Positions 1-8,149 of a stretch of DNA of 64,000 bases are shown here, one piece after another. The stretch lies in NCBI GenBank assembly GCA_910586665.1, contig CAJUIX010000003.1:1-64000 (forward strand), written 5' to 3'. Under the pieces are notes generated by a model. That model saw only the letters and a list, made by a program, of their open reading frames with translations. It was not told where the DNA came from and ran no database searches. The first letter of the stretch is position 1. The number at the start of each line of letters is the position of its first letter. The position numbers and the translations under genes are program-made. This DNA is from an uncultured Duncaniella sp. (GTDB lineage: Bacteria; Bacteroidota; Bacteroidia; Bacteroidales; Muribaculaceae).

Positions 1-103
1 TTTGTCCGATTTGATGATTTTGAGCTTAAATTTGGCTGATTTATGACCGTTACAGTCCGATGTGTGTCTTTGTAAGTTGTATTATATCAGATTGTTACAG
101 TCG

Positions 104-167
104 AATTTGCTACACACTTGCTACATTTTCGGCATCTTCAAAAGTGTGTAGCCAATTTGTAGCAAAT
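104..167. repeat. Cluster of short inverted TTGCTACA motifs beside tRNA-Ser
   Basis: Four copies of a TTGCTACA-type motif lie here in both orientations, including a perfect 10-bp inverted pair (gctacacact at 109-118, agtgtgtagc at 143-152) and TTTGTAGCAAA near 156-166. Such clusters can be integrase arm sites, and the adjacent tRNA gene is a common integration target, but no integrase gene is visible because the window starts here. I see no convincing gene in 1-229. Confidence 0.35.
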
Positions 168-229
168 AAATGTCCGGAATGCCGTTTTCGTGGGCTTTCG
201 TGCGTCCGGCGTTATTGGCGTCAGGGCAC

Positions 230-265
230 AAAAAAACCACGGAACTTGTTGATAGTCCGTGGTTT
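230..265 (-). terminator. Terminator downstream of tRNA-Ser
   Basis: A 7-bp perfect stem (ccacgga at 237-243, tccgtgg at 256-262) with a 12-nt loop is followed on the minus strand by seven T (230-236). It sits directly downstream of the tRNA and fits an intrinsic terminator. Confidence 0.7.
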
Positions 266-300
266 GTCTTGATTAAGCCGACTTTTGTCCGCTTAGGTTG

Positions 301-387
301 CGGAAAGACAGGGATTCGAACCCTGGGTTCCCGTAAGGGAACAACGGTTTTCGAGACCGCCCCGATCGACCACTCCGGCATCCTTCC
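301..387 (-). tRNA. tRNA-Ser (anticodon CGA)
   Basis: The minus strand folds as a class II tRNA of 87 nt. The acceptor stem pairs GGAAGGA with TCTTTCC (one G-U pair), the anticodon loop CTCGAAA gives anticodon CGA, the long variable arm has a TTCCC/GGGAA stem, and the T loop reads GGTTCGAATCC. The discriminator base is G, as usual for serine tRNAs. CCA is not encoded. It would read UCG codons. Confidence 0.95.
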
Positions 388-414
388 AATGATGCGTTTT
401 GAATTTCGACGGTG

Positions 415-422
415 CAAAGGTA
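415..422 (-). promoter_or_regulatory. Probable -7 box for tRNA-Ser
   Basis: The minus strand reads TACCTTTG here, an exact TAnnTTTG box about 28 nt upstream of the tRNA 5' end. I see no clear -33 element. The rest of 423-525 is AT-rich spacer. Confidence 0.5.
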
Positions 423-525
423 GGAAATTTTTTTTTAATATTGACTCTTTATGGTGAAAAAATCAGAGAATATTTTTTCATGCTCCTTTGCGCCCGCTAA
501 ATTATCAGTCGTGGATTCGGTTTTT

Positions 526-1383
526 TCAAGTCAGCTCACGTCTTGGAAAGGCGTCGATAAATGATCCGGGGGTGGAGTTATAGATATTGCATCCCTTGGA
601 CTGTGCGTAGCGGTTGACGCTGTGATACGACTTGAAGGCGAGGTGGAAGCTGAGAAGGATGTCGTGCAGGCGGACGTCGCGATACACAGAGGCCACGCGT
701 TTCTTCTCGGAATCATTATCCTTATAGAAATGCGGCTGTATGCTGACCACCTCGTTGTCCTCGGTGACGCTGAGGGTACTGAGCCAGCCGTGGTCTGCGC
801 CGACGAGGTAGATTTCCTTGAATCCGGCGCGCATGGCTGTCATGAGGGCGGGTATGAGGACATTGCGCGGGCGAGGCATGGCAAGTCCGGCGCCATATAC
901 GACTCTCTCAAAGCACTCGAAACCTTCGGCGCCGACGAAATTGAAATTTTCGACCCGGATGTGACTGTTATGTATGCCGAGGTCGGCGCCTTTATGCCCG
1001 GCTGGGACATAGAGTGTCATTGGCCATGTGACCTCACTGTTGAATCTCTCATAAAGTCGCCTGACATTCGTGTCGCTGTCACGCCCCGTGAAGAAGTGGG
1101 GATCGGCGAGTAGGTAGAGGTCCGGGCGCAGTTGCGTGAACTCGTCGGCATTGGCCGCGAAGTTCACGGACATCGTCATTGCCGACGAAAGTTTCGGCAG
1201 GTCGGTGGCTATGAGCCGGCCGAGCGAGGGGCCGTTGCCCATGATGACAAGCGGGCGCCCCTCGCGGGCGGCTTCGGCCTGAGATATGTTTGAACGCTTG
1301 GACTGGAGTGCTATTTTCACGAGGCTCTTCGCAGTCGAGGCTCCCCGGGAGAGGAAGTCGGATAGTCTGTCGGATAGTTTCAT
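526..1383 (-). CDS. MptE-like / DUF115 family protein
   Basis: This 285-residue soluble protein has an N-terminal region followed, near residues 45-60, by LVIMGNGPSLG, a nucleotide-binding-like start typical of the DUF115 / 6-hydroxymethylpterin pyrophosphokinase MptE-like family. Further conserved-looking segments are SVNFAANADEF, LYLLADPHFF and LVGADHGW. In bacteria such proteins are often tied to surface glycan synthesis (Maf-like flagellin glycosylation proteins are relatives), but no glycan genes flank it here, so the substrate cannot be named. An exact TAAATTTG box (1391-1398, minus strand) lies so close to the ATG that, if used, the mRNA would be nearly leaderless. Family call is fairly sure, function is not. 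Confidence 0.65.
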   Translation of the reverse strand: MKLSDRLSDFLSRGASTAKSLVKIALQSKRSNISQAEAAREGRPLVIMGNGPSLGRLIATDLPKLSSAMTMSVNFAANADEFTQLRPDLYLLADPHFFTGRDSDTNVRRLYERFNSEVTWPMTLYVPAGHKGADLGIHNSHIRVENFNFVGAEGFECFERVVYGAGLAMPRPRNVLIPALMTAMRAGFKEIYLVGADHGWLSTLSVTEDNEVVSIQPHFYKDNDSEKKRVASVYRDVRLHDILLSFHLAFKSYHSVNRYAQSKGCNIYNSTPGSFIDAFPRRELT

Positions 1384-1430
1384 CGTGGTGCAAATTTACA
1401 TTTTTTTCTTTGGCTAAAAAAGCGCGCGTG

Positions 1431-1482
1431 AAAAAACGAAGCCCTCGGCTTCCTCCTTGTGGAAGTGTGCCGACGGCTTCGT
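1431..1482 (-). terminator. Terminator after the glutaminase-like gene
   Basis: On the minus strand an outer ACGAAGCC/GGCTTCGT stem with an inner hairpin is followed by six T (1431-1436). It would end transcripts of the glutaminase-like gene before the MptE-like gene. Confidence 0.7.
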
Positions 1483-1593
1483 CACATTAGAATGTGTGTC
1501 GAGGATTCCTTGTCATGCTCCCTTCTCGGGGGCTGTATAAAGGCTTTCCTCCGTGTTTTTCAGCGCATTAGGAATATTCCATAGATAATATTG

Positions 1594-2544
1594 TCATTCA
1601 ACTGTCACCCGGGCGCTTGCAAAGGCATTAAGCTCGAGCTTCCCGAGTATTTCCTTTATTGCCATAGCGGCCTTTGCGGGTACACCCATCTCGTTTAGAT
1701 TGGGCGAGAAGGCTGCTATTGAGCCGAATCCCGGAACCACGGTCACGAAGCCGCCTCCGAAACCAGATATTGCAGGTACGCCTGTCATAATCAGCCAGGG
1801 CTTGCCTGCATGTTTGGGCCCCTTGGCTGCCATCATGGCGCATATTGACGCAGAGAGTGAGCCGTCGAAGACCACGGTCCTGCTCACCGGGTTCATACCG
1901 TCGGCAGCCACCGTCGCGCCCATTTCTGCAAGCTGCTCGGTGGTCACGAGCATTGAGCGCAGACGGGTGTAAAGGTCGAGCGACAGACCGGCATCGTCAT
2001 AAAGTTCATAGCCTGTATCGGCATAGGAGTTGACTATGTTCTTTTCTTCATTAGCCTTGGTAGCGGCTTCATAAAGCTTGTCGTCGAGGATGGGGGAGCT
2101 GCCCATGAGGTATGTCATGAGGTTGGACATGATTTCCATCTTTCCGTCAGAGTCACCGATTGGCTCGATAAGGCTCGCCGCGCGGACACCGTGGCGGTGC
2201 ATACCCTTGATTTTCTTAGGCTTGTCGGCTTCGGGCTTGACTGCATAGCCGCAGCCGCAACCCTTGGGACCGAACCCCATTTTCTTTACGAGGTCCTCGA
2301 CCTTCATCTGTGTGAGAAGCTGCACGGCTATCGGCAGACGGCAGATAGCACCCATAGCGAATCCAGCCTGGGTATGGCCCACGTCAAACTTGCGTCCGTC
2401 GGCAAGTCTTGCAGAGATGCCGAACATCCCTTCGTTCATACCTGCCACCTTAGGCGAGGGCGCGCCTGATGCGTCATCTTTATAATGCTCGTAGGCTTCC
2501 TGCATAGCAGCCTTGATATCGGTAAATCTGATTGTCCTATCCAT
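1594..2544 (-). CDS. Glutaminase-fold protein with a lost catalytic dyad
   Basis: The 316-residue product aligns along its length with class A glutaminases (beta-lactamase-like fold, glutamine to glutamate plus ammonia). FGISARLADG matches the family FGIAV..DG, VAADGMNP matches LANGGVNP, and ISGFGGGFVTVVPG matches KSGVGGGI. The catalytic SxxK block, usually FSIQSISK, is FAMGAICR here (residues 62-69), so the nucleophilic Ser is Ala66 and the general-base Lys is Arg69. A short insert with GCGCG near residue 85 is also unusual. It therefore probably does not hydrolyse glutamine in the known way. I chose the ATG at 2544 because family similarity starts there; an in-frame upstream ATG at 2613 would add 23 unrelated residues. 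Fold call is sure, function unknown. Confidence 0.75.
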   Translation of the reverse strand: MDRTIRFTDIKAAMQEAYEHYKDDASGAPSPKVAGMNEGMFGISARLADGRKFDVGHTQAGFAMGAICRLPIAVQLLTQMKVEDLVKKMGFGPKGCGCGYAVKPEADKPKKIKGMHRHGVRAASLIEPIGDSDGKMEIMSNLMTYLMGSSPILDDKLYEAATKANEEKNIVNSYADTGYELYDDAGLSLDLYTRLRSMLVTTEQLAEMGATVAADGMNPVSRTVVFDGSLSASICAMMAAKGPKHAGKPWLIMTGVPAISGFGGGFVTVVPGFGSIAAFSPNLNEMGVPAKAAMAIKEILGKLELNAFASARVTVE

Positions 2545-2845
2545 ATTAAATTGATGTTTTTTGATATTCGGATTGACGTGCGGTAAATTATTCCCTGCAC
2601 ATTCACTATACATAACCCGCCAGTGATGAATAGGTTTAGGACTTTACACAAGCTTATGCAATTTTATAGATTGTTAATGGCCGTTTTGCATCACCATGAG
2701 CCGTTTAATGTTAATAATACGTTTGAGTTCAACCAAATTCGGTAAAAAATTGTTTTTAATTACAAAGATTGTCAAAATCTCCTCTGTATCGACAATCAGC
2801 CGTTATCGCTGTATTTGACAGCCAACTATAATAATTTGCAAGCCT
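2545..2845. other. Divergent intergenic region
   Basis: AT-rich spacer between the glutaminase-like gene (leftward) and the PepSY-like lipoprotein (rightward). TAATAATTTG just before the rightward gene (about 2828-2837) is a near-match to a -7 box with one extra base. I see no RNA gene or strong hairpin. Confidence 0.4.
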
Positions 2846-3295
2846 ATGACACGCCTTGAAAAATCCGTCCTCATACCGATGCTTATCGGTATTATATTTT
2901 TAGGAGCATGTTCCAACAGCCTTTGGGACGAGGTGCCATCTCCGATAACATCATTCATCGAGCAATATTTCCCTGGGAGCGGGGTTAAGGAATACACATC
3001 TACCGATACTTCTTACAAAGTCAAGATTAACAACGGGGCTACTCTGGTCTTCAACAGTGATTACGAATGGACTATGGTCGACGGCAACGGCGTGCGATTG
3101 CCCGAAGTGCTGGTCTACAACCAGCTTCCTCCCGCACTTTTCAGCTATCTCCAGGGCATAGAGCAGCAAAGTGCGGTCTACAGCATGAGCCGCGACGCTT
3201 CATACTACAAGCTTACAATGGAGGATACGGTCATCAGCTACGAAATCTCGACCGGCAAGATTACATATCCCGACGGCAAGACCGTGGATGCCTGA
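2846..3295 (+). CDS. PepSY-like (DUF2874) lipoprotein
   Basis: The 149-residue product starts with a short charged N-terminus, a hydrophobic stretch and a lipobox FLGAC, so the mature protein is likely lipid-anchored from about Cys22. The rest, with repeated SYKVKIN / YYKLTME strands and ITSFIEQYFPG, resembles the PepSY-like / DUF2874 family of Bacteroidetes, small envelope proteins of two similar halves. No enzymatic residues are expected. It is convergent with the symporter gene, with only three bases between the stop codons and no terminator between them. Confidence 0.65.
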   Translation: MTRLEKSVLIPMLIGIIFLGACSNSLWDEVPSPITSFIEQYFPGSGVKEYTSTDTSYKVKINNGATLVFNSDYEWTMVDGNGVRLPEVLVYNQLPPALFSYLQGIEQQSAVYSMSRDASYYKLTMEDTVISYEISTGKITYPDGKTVDA

Positions 3296-3298
3296 CAA

Positions 3299-4672
3299 TC
3301 AGATAAACTGCCATACAAGAATAAGGGCTATCAGCAGCGGCGCAACCCACTTGACGATGAAGGCCACCAGGCCGAATACATGCGAGGTGAGTGTGCCGTT
3401 GTTCGTTAGCTCATTTTTGAAGAATGAGCGCGGTGCCACCCAGCCCATGTAGATGCAGAGCAGTATGCCGCCGATGGGGAGCATTATGTTGGTGGCGACC
3501 ATATCGAGGAAGTCAAAAATGGTTTTCCCGAAGATTGTGAAGTCGCTCCAAGGGCCGACGGACAGCGAGCAGATTGAACTCAGGACGAAGAGTGGGAGCA
3601 CGACTGTGACCACCGCGCGCTTGCGCGACATCCCGAAGCGGCACTCCATAAAGGCCACAGACACCTCGGCGAGCGAGATTGTCGAAGTGAAGGCCGCCAC
3701 CGACAGGAGCAGGAAGAAGAGCGATGACCAGAACATCGTACCTCCCATTTGGGCGAATATTTCCGGCAGAGTTATGAACACCAATGCCGAGCCTGCGAGA
3801 TTGTGCTCCGAGAGGCCGAATGTCATCACGGCCGGGAAGATAATGAGTCCCATGAGTATTGCCGTCCCGAGGTCGAGAAGTGAGACTGTCACCGCCGTGC
3901 GTGTCAGTTTAGTATCGGCAGGGTAGTAGCTTGCATACGTCACGAGTATACCCATTGCGAGGCTGAGCGAGAAGAAAGCCTGTCCGAGTGCATTGACAAC
4001 CGTCGAGGGTGTCACGGCTGAAAAGTCAGGCTTGAGGAAGAATTCCACACCCTCATAGGCCTTCGGCAGGGTCAGTGACACGCCGCAGAATATCAGCAGG
4101 AGAAGAAAGAGCACCGGCATCATGATGTTTGACATCTTCTCAATGCCCTTCTGCACGCCTCTGAGCAGCACGAAGAGGTTGGCGGCAATCATAATGAAGG
4201 TCATCACGAGCGGACGGTATGTCCCGGTGATATACGATGCCATCTTACTGCTGAACAGGGCCTCATCTCCGGCAGCGGTGCTTATGGCTGTGTCGGAGGC
4301 ATATAGATTGCCGGTCAGCGACTGGAACAGATATTCGAGAGTCCAGCCCGACACTACCATGTAGAACGACAGAATAAGATAAGAGGCAAGAATGGCGAGC
4401 GCGCCGACGGCCCACCAGCCCTTCCTGTCGGGAGTGACATTCCTGAAAGCCCCTGTGGCGTCAGAGTTGCCGCCGCGTCCGAGTGAGAACTCGGCTGTCA
4501 TCACAGGGATACCGAGCAGGAATACGCAGGCAATATATATAATAAGAAAGACAGCGCCTCCGTTGGCCTGGGTTTCGGCCGGAAAGCGCCACACGTTGCC
4601 GAGTCCGACAGCCGAGCCGACTGTCGCGGCGATCAAACCTATTTTTGAACCGAATTTTACCTTATTAGACAT
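3299..4672 (-). CDS. Sodium-dependent NSS/SNF family transporter
   Basis: This 457-residue inner-membrane protein is a neurotransmitter:sodium symporter family member (LeuT fold). The N-terminus has the hallmark GSAVGLGNVWRFP of the unwound first helix, which binds sodium and substrate, followed by NGGAVFLIIY and IPVMTAEFSLGR of helix 2. About eleven to twelve hydrophobic segments follow. Bacterial members usually move amino acids such as tryptophan, tyrosine or leucine with sodium; the substrate cannot be read from the sequence. It follows the Crp/Fnr gene on the same strand after about 38 bp, so the two may be co-transcribed. Confidence 0.9.
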   Translation of the reverse strand: MSNKVKFGSKIGLIAATVGSAVGLGNVWRFPAETQANGGAVFLIIYIACVFLLGIPVMTAEFSLGRGGNSDATGAFRNVTPDRKGWWAVGALAILASYLILSFYMVVSGWTLEYLFQSLTGNLYASDTAISTAAGDEALFSSKMASYITGTYRPLVMTFIMIAANLFVLLRGVQKGIEKMSNIMMPVLFLLLLIFCGVSLTLPKAYEGVEFFLKPDFSAVTPSTVVNALGQAFFSLSLAMGILVTYASYYPADTKLTRTAVTVSLLDLGTAILMGLIIFPAVMTFGLSEHNLAGSALVFITLPEIFAQMGGTMFWSSLFFLLLSVAAFTSTISLAEVSVAFMECRFGMSRKRAVVTVVLPLFVLSSICSLSVGPWSDFTIFGKTIFDFLDMVATNIMLPIGGILLCIYMGWVAPRSFFKNELTNNGTLTSHVFGLVAFIVKWVAPLLIALILVWQFI

Positions 4673-4710
4673 ACTGTTTGTCCTCTGACTCTGTGTGTGT
4701 TTGTGTGTAT

Positions 4711-5412
4711 TTAACCGAATTTTGAAATCTTGCGGAGGAGGGGCTCGTTGAGAATCTTGATTTTTCGCCCGTCGACGACTATTATCTTCTCAGAACCGAA
4801 GGTCGACAGGGTGCGTATGGCGTTTGACGTGGTCATGTTCGATAGGTTGGCAAGATCCTCGCGGGCCATGTAGATTTTCAGTGTCATGTTGTCATCCTCC
4901 TCGTATCCGTAGTTGTCGCGCAGGACAAGAAGGGCTTCGGCAAGACGGGCACGGATGTGTTTCTGCGTCAGGTTTACTATCTTTGTGTCGGAATTTCCAA
5001 GATTGTGCGACAGCTCATGGATAAAGAACATTGCCAGGCGGTTGTTTTTGCTGATCATTTCCTCGACAAGACTCATCGGGAGCGTCCCGAGCACCGATTC
5101 CTCGAGTGTGGCCGCGCTTGAGACATAGTGCTCTCCCGCAAAGTAGGCACGGTAGCCGAAATACTGTCCCGGATTTATGAGACGAAGTATCTGGACACGT
5201 CCGCCGACGCCGTCCTTATACTTTTTTACCTTGCCTTCGATGAGTACCCATAGATACTCGGGCTCCTCCTTCTCGGCATAGATAATCTTGTTCTTCTTGT
5301 AGCGATGGATTGTAAAATTATCAATCAGCTGGCGTTTCTCTTCGTTAGAAAGAAACAACCATATATCCATTAATTCTTCGGTCAGAATCTTGTCAATAGT
5401 ACCTTTTATCAT
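4711..5412 (-). CDS. Crp/Fnr family transcription regulator
   Basis: The 233-residue product has an N-terminal cyclic-nucleotide-binding-type beta barrel (about 20-135, with IIYAEKEEPEYLWVLIEGKV) and a C-terminal winged helix (about 150-215, ENLARE-like segment AREDLANLSNMTTSNAIR). No cluster of cysteines is present, so it is not an Fnr-type iron-sulfur sensor, and the ligand is unknown. It lies upstream of the sodium symporter on the same strand and may control it. The 187 bp upstream are shared with the divergent acyltransferase gene. Confidence 0.85.
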   Translation of the reverse strand: MIKGTIDKILTEELMDIWLFLSNEEKRQLIDNFTIHRYKKNKIIYAEKEEPEYLWVLIEGKVKKYKDGVGGRVQILRLINPGQYFGYRAYFAGEHYVSSAATLEESVLGTLPMSLVEEMISKNNRLAMFFIHELSHNLGNSDTKIVNLTQKHIRARLAEALLVLRDNYGYEEDDNMTLKIYMAREDLANLSNMTTSNAIRTLSTFGSEKIIVVDGRKIKILNEPLLRKISKFG

Positions 5413-5514
5413 GAGTCGTGCCGTCCAACTATGTTATAGAGCATACAAAATTACCAACTTATTATTTATAAGGGGCTTGTTTGCAAGTTAAAAAAGCTTA
5501 ATTGAGGCGAACTA

Positions 5515-5545
5515 TTGACATACTGCCATAATTTGTCTAACTTTG
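5515..5545 (+). promoter_or_regulatory. Promoter of the acyltransferase gene
   Basis: TTG at 5515-5517, a 20-bp spacer, then TAACTTTG at 5538-5545 matches the Bacteroidetes housekeeping promoter. The expected start is near 5551, about 50 nt before the ATG. Confidence 0.7.
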
Positions 5546-5599
5546 TTTTCATTATAATGGCGATTCGCCCAATTTTTGTGACACTGTTTTTTTCCTGAA

Positions 5600-6592
5600 A
5601 TGATTACTGAAAGGCGGTCAAATATGGAACTGTTGCGCATCCTGTCGATGATGTTCGTGATTATGGTCCATCTCGATGGCGCGGCTCTCGGACTCCCCGA
5701 TGCTCCGGGTTGGGGAGAGATGTCTCAGGATGATATCTATAAGCTCTCATTGGAGTCACTGACCATTGTCGGTGTCAACTGCTTCACCCTCATATCGGGC
5801 TATTTCGGGATTCACGCCCGCTGGCGCGGCTTCCTGCGCTTCACACTTCAGTGCGTCTTCTATGCCGTCGGGATTTATCTTGTCTTTACAGCTCTCGGCC
5901 TCGCATCATGGTCCTTCAGGGAGCTTGCCGAGTCATTTATGGTCTATACGCATACCGACCTTTGGTATGTCCCTGCCTATCTCGGCCTCTATATCCTCAG
6001 CCCATTCCTCAATAGCGCCGCTTCTACCTTGCCGCGCCGGCATTTCGCCATCGCTCTCTCGGCCCTTATTGCCTTCAACCTGTGGGCTGGATGGCTTTGG
6101 GGCGGTAGCTTCAATCCGACCGGCTATACGGTTATGCAGCTCGTGATGATGTATCTCATCGGTCGTTTTCTCGGCTCCTATGCGTCCATACTCATCGAGG
6201 GCAACAGTCGCTTCCGCAACGCGGGGTTTCTTCTTTACATCCTCTGCACAGTTGCTATCACTGTGTCGGCCATATTCCTGGATACGAAGCAGGCCTATGC
6301 CTACAATAATCCGCTTGTCGTGCTCTCCTCGGTGTCTCTTTTCATCTTCTTCACATCCCTGAAATTCAAATCGCCTACCGTCAACCTGCTCGCACGCAGT
6401 GCCTTCGCCGCCTATCTCATTCACAAGAATCCCTACATATGGGTTCAGGTGGTCAAGCCCGTGGCTCTCTCCGTATGGTCGTTGGGCTCATTGGCGCTTT
6501 ATTCAGCCTTCTTCCTCGCCTTACCGCTTGCTATCTATATGTTTAGCTTTGCCATTGACAGCCTGCGGCAGTGGATTTTCAGAAAAATTTAG
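5600..6592 (+). CDS. Acyltransferase 3 family membrane protein
   Basis: The 330-residue product begins RRSNMELLRILSMMFVIMVHLDG, the usual start of acyltransferase-3 proteins; the His in this first helix is the conserved catalytic-type residue of the family. About ten hydrophobic segments follow, with LWYVPAYLGLYILSPFLN typical of the OafA/WecH-like core. Such enzymes O-acetylate or otherwise acylate surface sugars at the inner membrane. No polysaccharide cluster lies next to it, so the acceptor is unknown. It stands alone between the divergent Crp/Fnr gene and the efflux operon. Confidence 0.85.
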   Translation: MITERRSNMELLRILSMMFVIMVHLDGAALGLPDAPGWGEMSQDDIYKLSLESLTIVGVNCFTLISGYFGIHARWRGFLRFTLQCVFYAVGIYLVFTALGLASWSFRELAESFMVYTHTDLWYVPAYLGLYILSPFLNSAASTLPRRHFAIALSALIAFNLWAGWLWGGSFNPTGYTVMQLVMMYLIGRFLGSYASILIEGNSRFRNAGFLLYILCTVAITVSAIFLDTKQAYAYNNPLVVLSSVSLFIFFTSLKFKSPTVNLLARSAFAAYLIHKNPYIWVQVVKPVALSVWSLGSLALYSAFFLALPLAIYMFSFAIDSLRQWIFRKI

Positions 6593-6602
6593 GGCGCTTT
6601 TG

Positions 6603-6643
6603 CTTTATCGCGCCATTTCGGGGCTTTTTATGGCGTAACTTTG
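6603..6643 (+). promoter_or_regulatory. Conserved CTTTATCGC-24-TAACTTTG block, copy 1
   Basis: CTTTATCGC (6603-6611), exactly 24 nt including TTTCGG and TGGCG, then TAACTTTG (6636-6643). The same block with the same spacing occurs at 33589-33629 and 52772-52812. It ends just before a small open frame with an A-rich start region (6676). Confidence 0.55.
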
Positions 6644-6675
6644 TGATATCAATTAAATCTAAAAAAATTACAGCC

Positions 6676-6906
6676 ATGAAAACAATGGTTTGCCTATCAG
6701 AAACATCGTTAATCCACAATATTTATGGATATGTTGTAAAACTGTTTGTTGGGACGTTTCACACGACGCCCCAACAAACGGTTTTGCAACGATTGGGATT
6801 ATATATTCTGCGATATTTGGCTCCTACTTCCTGTTGTAGAATTGGAGCACGCGGTTGCGTAGTATCAGCTCGTACTTTGCCTGTACCTGTTCGGCGAGGG
6901 TGGTGA
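6676..6906 (+). pseudogene. Possible small gene remnant
   Basis: A 76-codon frame starts MKTMVCLSETSL after an A-rich leader typical of this genome and directly behind the conserved promoter-like block at 6603-6643. It then runs through the 6733-6790 inverted repeat and into the 3' end of the tolC-like gene on the other strand. This suggests a once-real gene start whose body was lost or replaced by the repeat. It could also be chance. Confidence 0.2.
6733..6790. repeat. 21-bp inverted repeat, GTTGCAAAA-type family
   Basis: Arms 6733-6753 and 6770-6790 are complementary over 21 bp except two positions that form G-U pairs in RNA, around a 16-nt loop containing acgtttcacacgacg. The arm is related to the repeats at 35312-35352 and 54115-54340 (GTTGCAAAATCGT...GGGACG). 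It may also serve as a transcription barrier between the convergent genes. Confidence 0.7.
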
Positions 6907-8116
6907 TATAGTCCGACTGGGTCTGTTCCCATTCGGTTGCGTTGGCCTTGCCGTAGGTATACTTCTCGGTCATGGCGTCGAGGGCGGCTTTCGCTGCCTT
7001 GACCGAGGTCTTTCCGGCCTGATATTTTTTCTCGGCACCGAGAGCCTGCTGGTAGGCGAGACGGATAGCCTTGTGCAGCTCGCTCTGCTGCTGTTCGAGT
7101 TGTATCTGTGCCGTCTGCTTCCTGACCTTGGCCTGTCGCACCTGGTTTCGGGTCGAGAAGGCGTCAAAAATGGGAACCGAGAGCGAGAACCCTATGTTTT
7201 TTGAAAAGTTGTCACGCATCTGCGAGCCGAATGACTTGGACTTGTCGCCCGACACGGTGTAGTAGCTGCTGCCCAGCCCGGCGTTGAAGCTGAGGGTCGG
7301 GAGATAGCCGCTTTTTGCGAGGGTGACGGCATCTTCGGCTACCTTTATGTTCTGCCGGGCTGCGCGCAGGGCAGGATAGTTGGCCAAAGCGTTGTTATAG
7401 ACCTCTTCGGCATTGAGAAGGGCCATAGTCTCGTCGTCGATTTCCTCCACGTCGAAGTCGTCGATATTGTCAAGCTCGAGGACCTTGGCAAGTTCGATGA
7501 ATGAGGTGCGGAGATCGTTCTCGGAGTTGACTACCTGCACCTCGTTGCGGGCCACCTGCGCCTCGGCCTGGATTACGTCTACCTCGGGCACCTTGCCCCC
7601 TTCGAGGAGTGCGCGTTGGCGCTCGAGCTGCACGTTGGACAGCCGCAGCTGTTCGCGGCTCACGGCGAGAATCTCCTTGTTGAAGAGCACTTGCAGATAA
7701 GAGGTGATGACGCTTAGGCGTACTTCGTCGCGTGTGGCCTCGGTTTGCTGTTCGAGCAGCGAGAGATTGCTTTTGCTATAGCGGAGCTGGCGTATGTTGC
7801 GCAGACCCTGGAATATGGGGAGTGACATGCGCGCACCCCATGAGAATGATGAGGTATTTCGGTTGGCATAGGTGTTGGACGAGGTCAGGCCTCGGCCGAA
7901 ATCCCAGCCCTGGCTTGCGGAGGCGGAGAGGTTGGGGAGGAAGGCGTCTTTGGCCTCGGTGACCTGGAGTTCTCCTCCGAGACGGTTGATCTCTGCAGAG
8001 CGGACATTGAGGTTATGGTCTATGGCGTAGTTCAGGCAGCTGTCGAGGCTCCATGTCCCGGCTGTGGCTGTCCCTGCCACGAGAGTGAGCATGAGAGGTA
8101 GGATGAAGCGTTTCAT
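6824..8116 (-). CDS. TolC family outer-membrane efflux protein
   Basis: The 430-residue product has a signal peptide (cut near TATA-GTW) and the two repeated long helical halves of outer-membrane efflux proteins, each ending in a beta segment (for example YLPTLSFNAGLG). It would form the trimeric channel through the outer membrane for the ABC-type efflux system encoded just upstream on the same strand. It is the last gene of the five-gene operon, 33 bp after the adaptor gene. Length is normal for the family. Confidence 0.92.
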   Translation of the reverse strand: MKRFILPLMLTLVAGTATAGTWSLDSCLNYAIDHNLNVRSAEINRLGGELQVTEAKDAFLPNLSASASQGWDFGRGLTSSNTYANRNTSSFSWGARMSLPIFQGLRNIRQLRYSKSNLSLLEQQTEATRDEVRLSVITSYLQVLFNKEILAVSREQLRLSNVQLERQRALLEGGKVPEVDVIQAEAQVARNEVQVVNSENDLRTSFIELAKVLELDNIDDFDVEEIDDETMALLNAEEVYNNALANYPALRAARQNIKVAEDAVTLAKSGYLPTLSFNAGLGSSYYTVSGDKSKSFGSQMRDNFSKNIGFSLSVPIFDAFSTRNQVRQAKVRKQTAQIQLEQQQSELHKAIRLAYQQALGAEKKYQAGKTSVKAAKAALDAMTEKYTYGKANATEWEQTQSDYITTLAEQVQAKYELILRNRVLQFYNRK

Positions 8117-8149
8117 TATCTGATGAATTGGCTTGGATTGGTTGGCATA

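Noticed and set aside
121..417. Minus-strand open frame of 98 codons covering the tRNA
   Set aside because: It runs through the whole tRNA-Ser and its terminator; the RNA gene explains the sequence.
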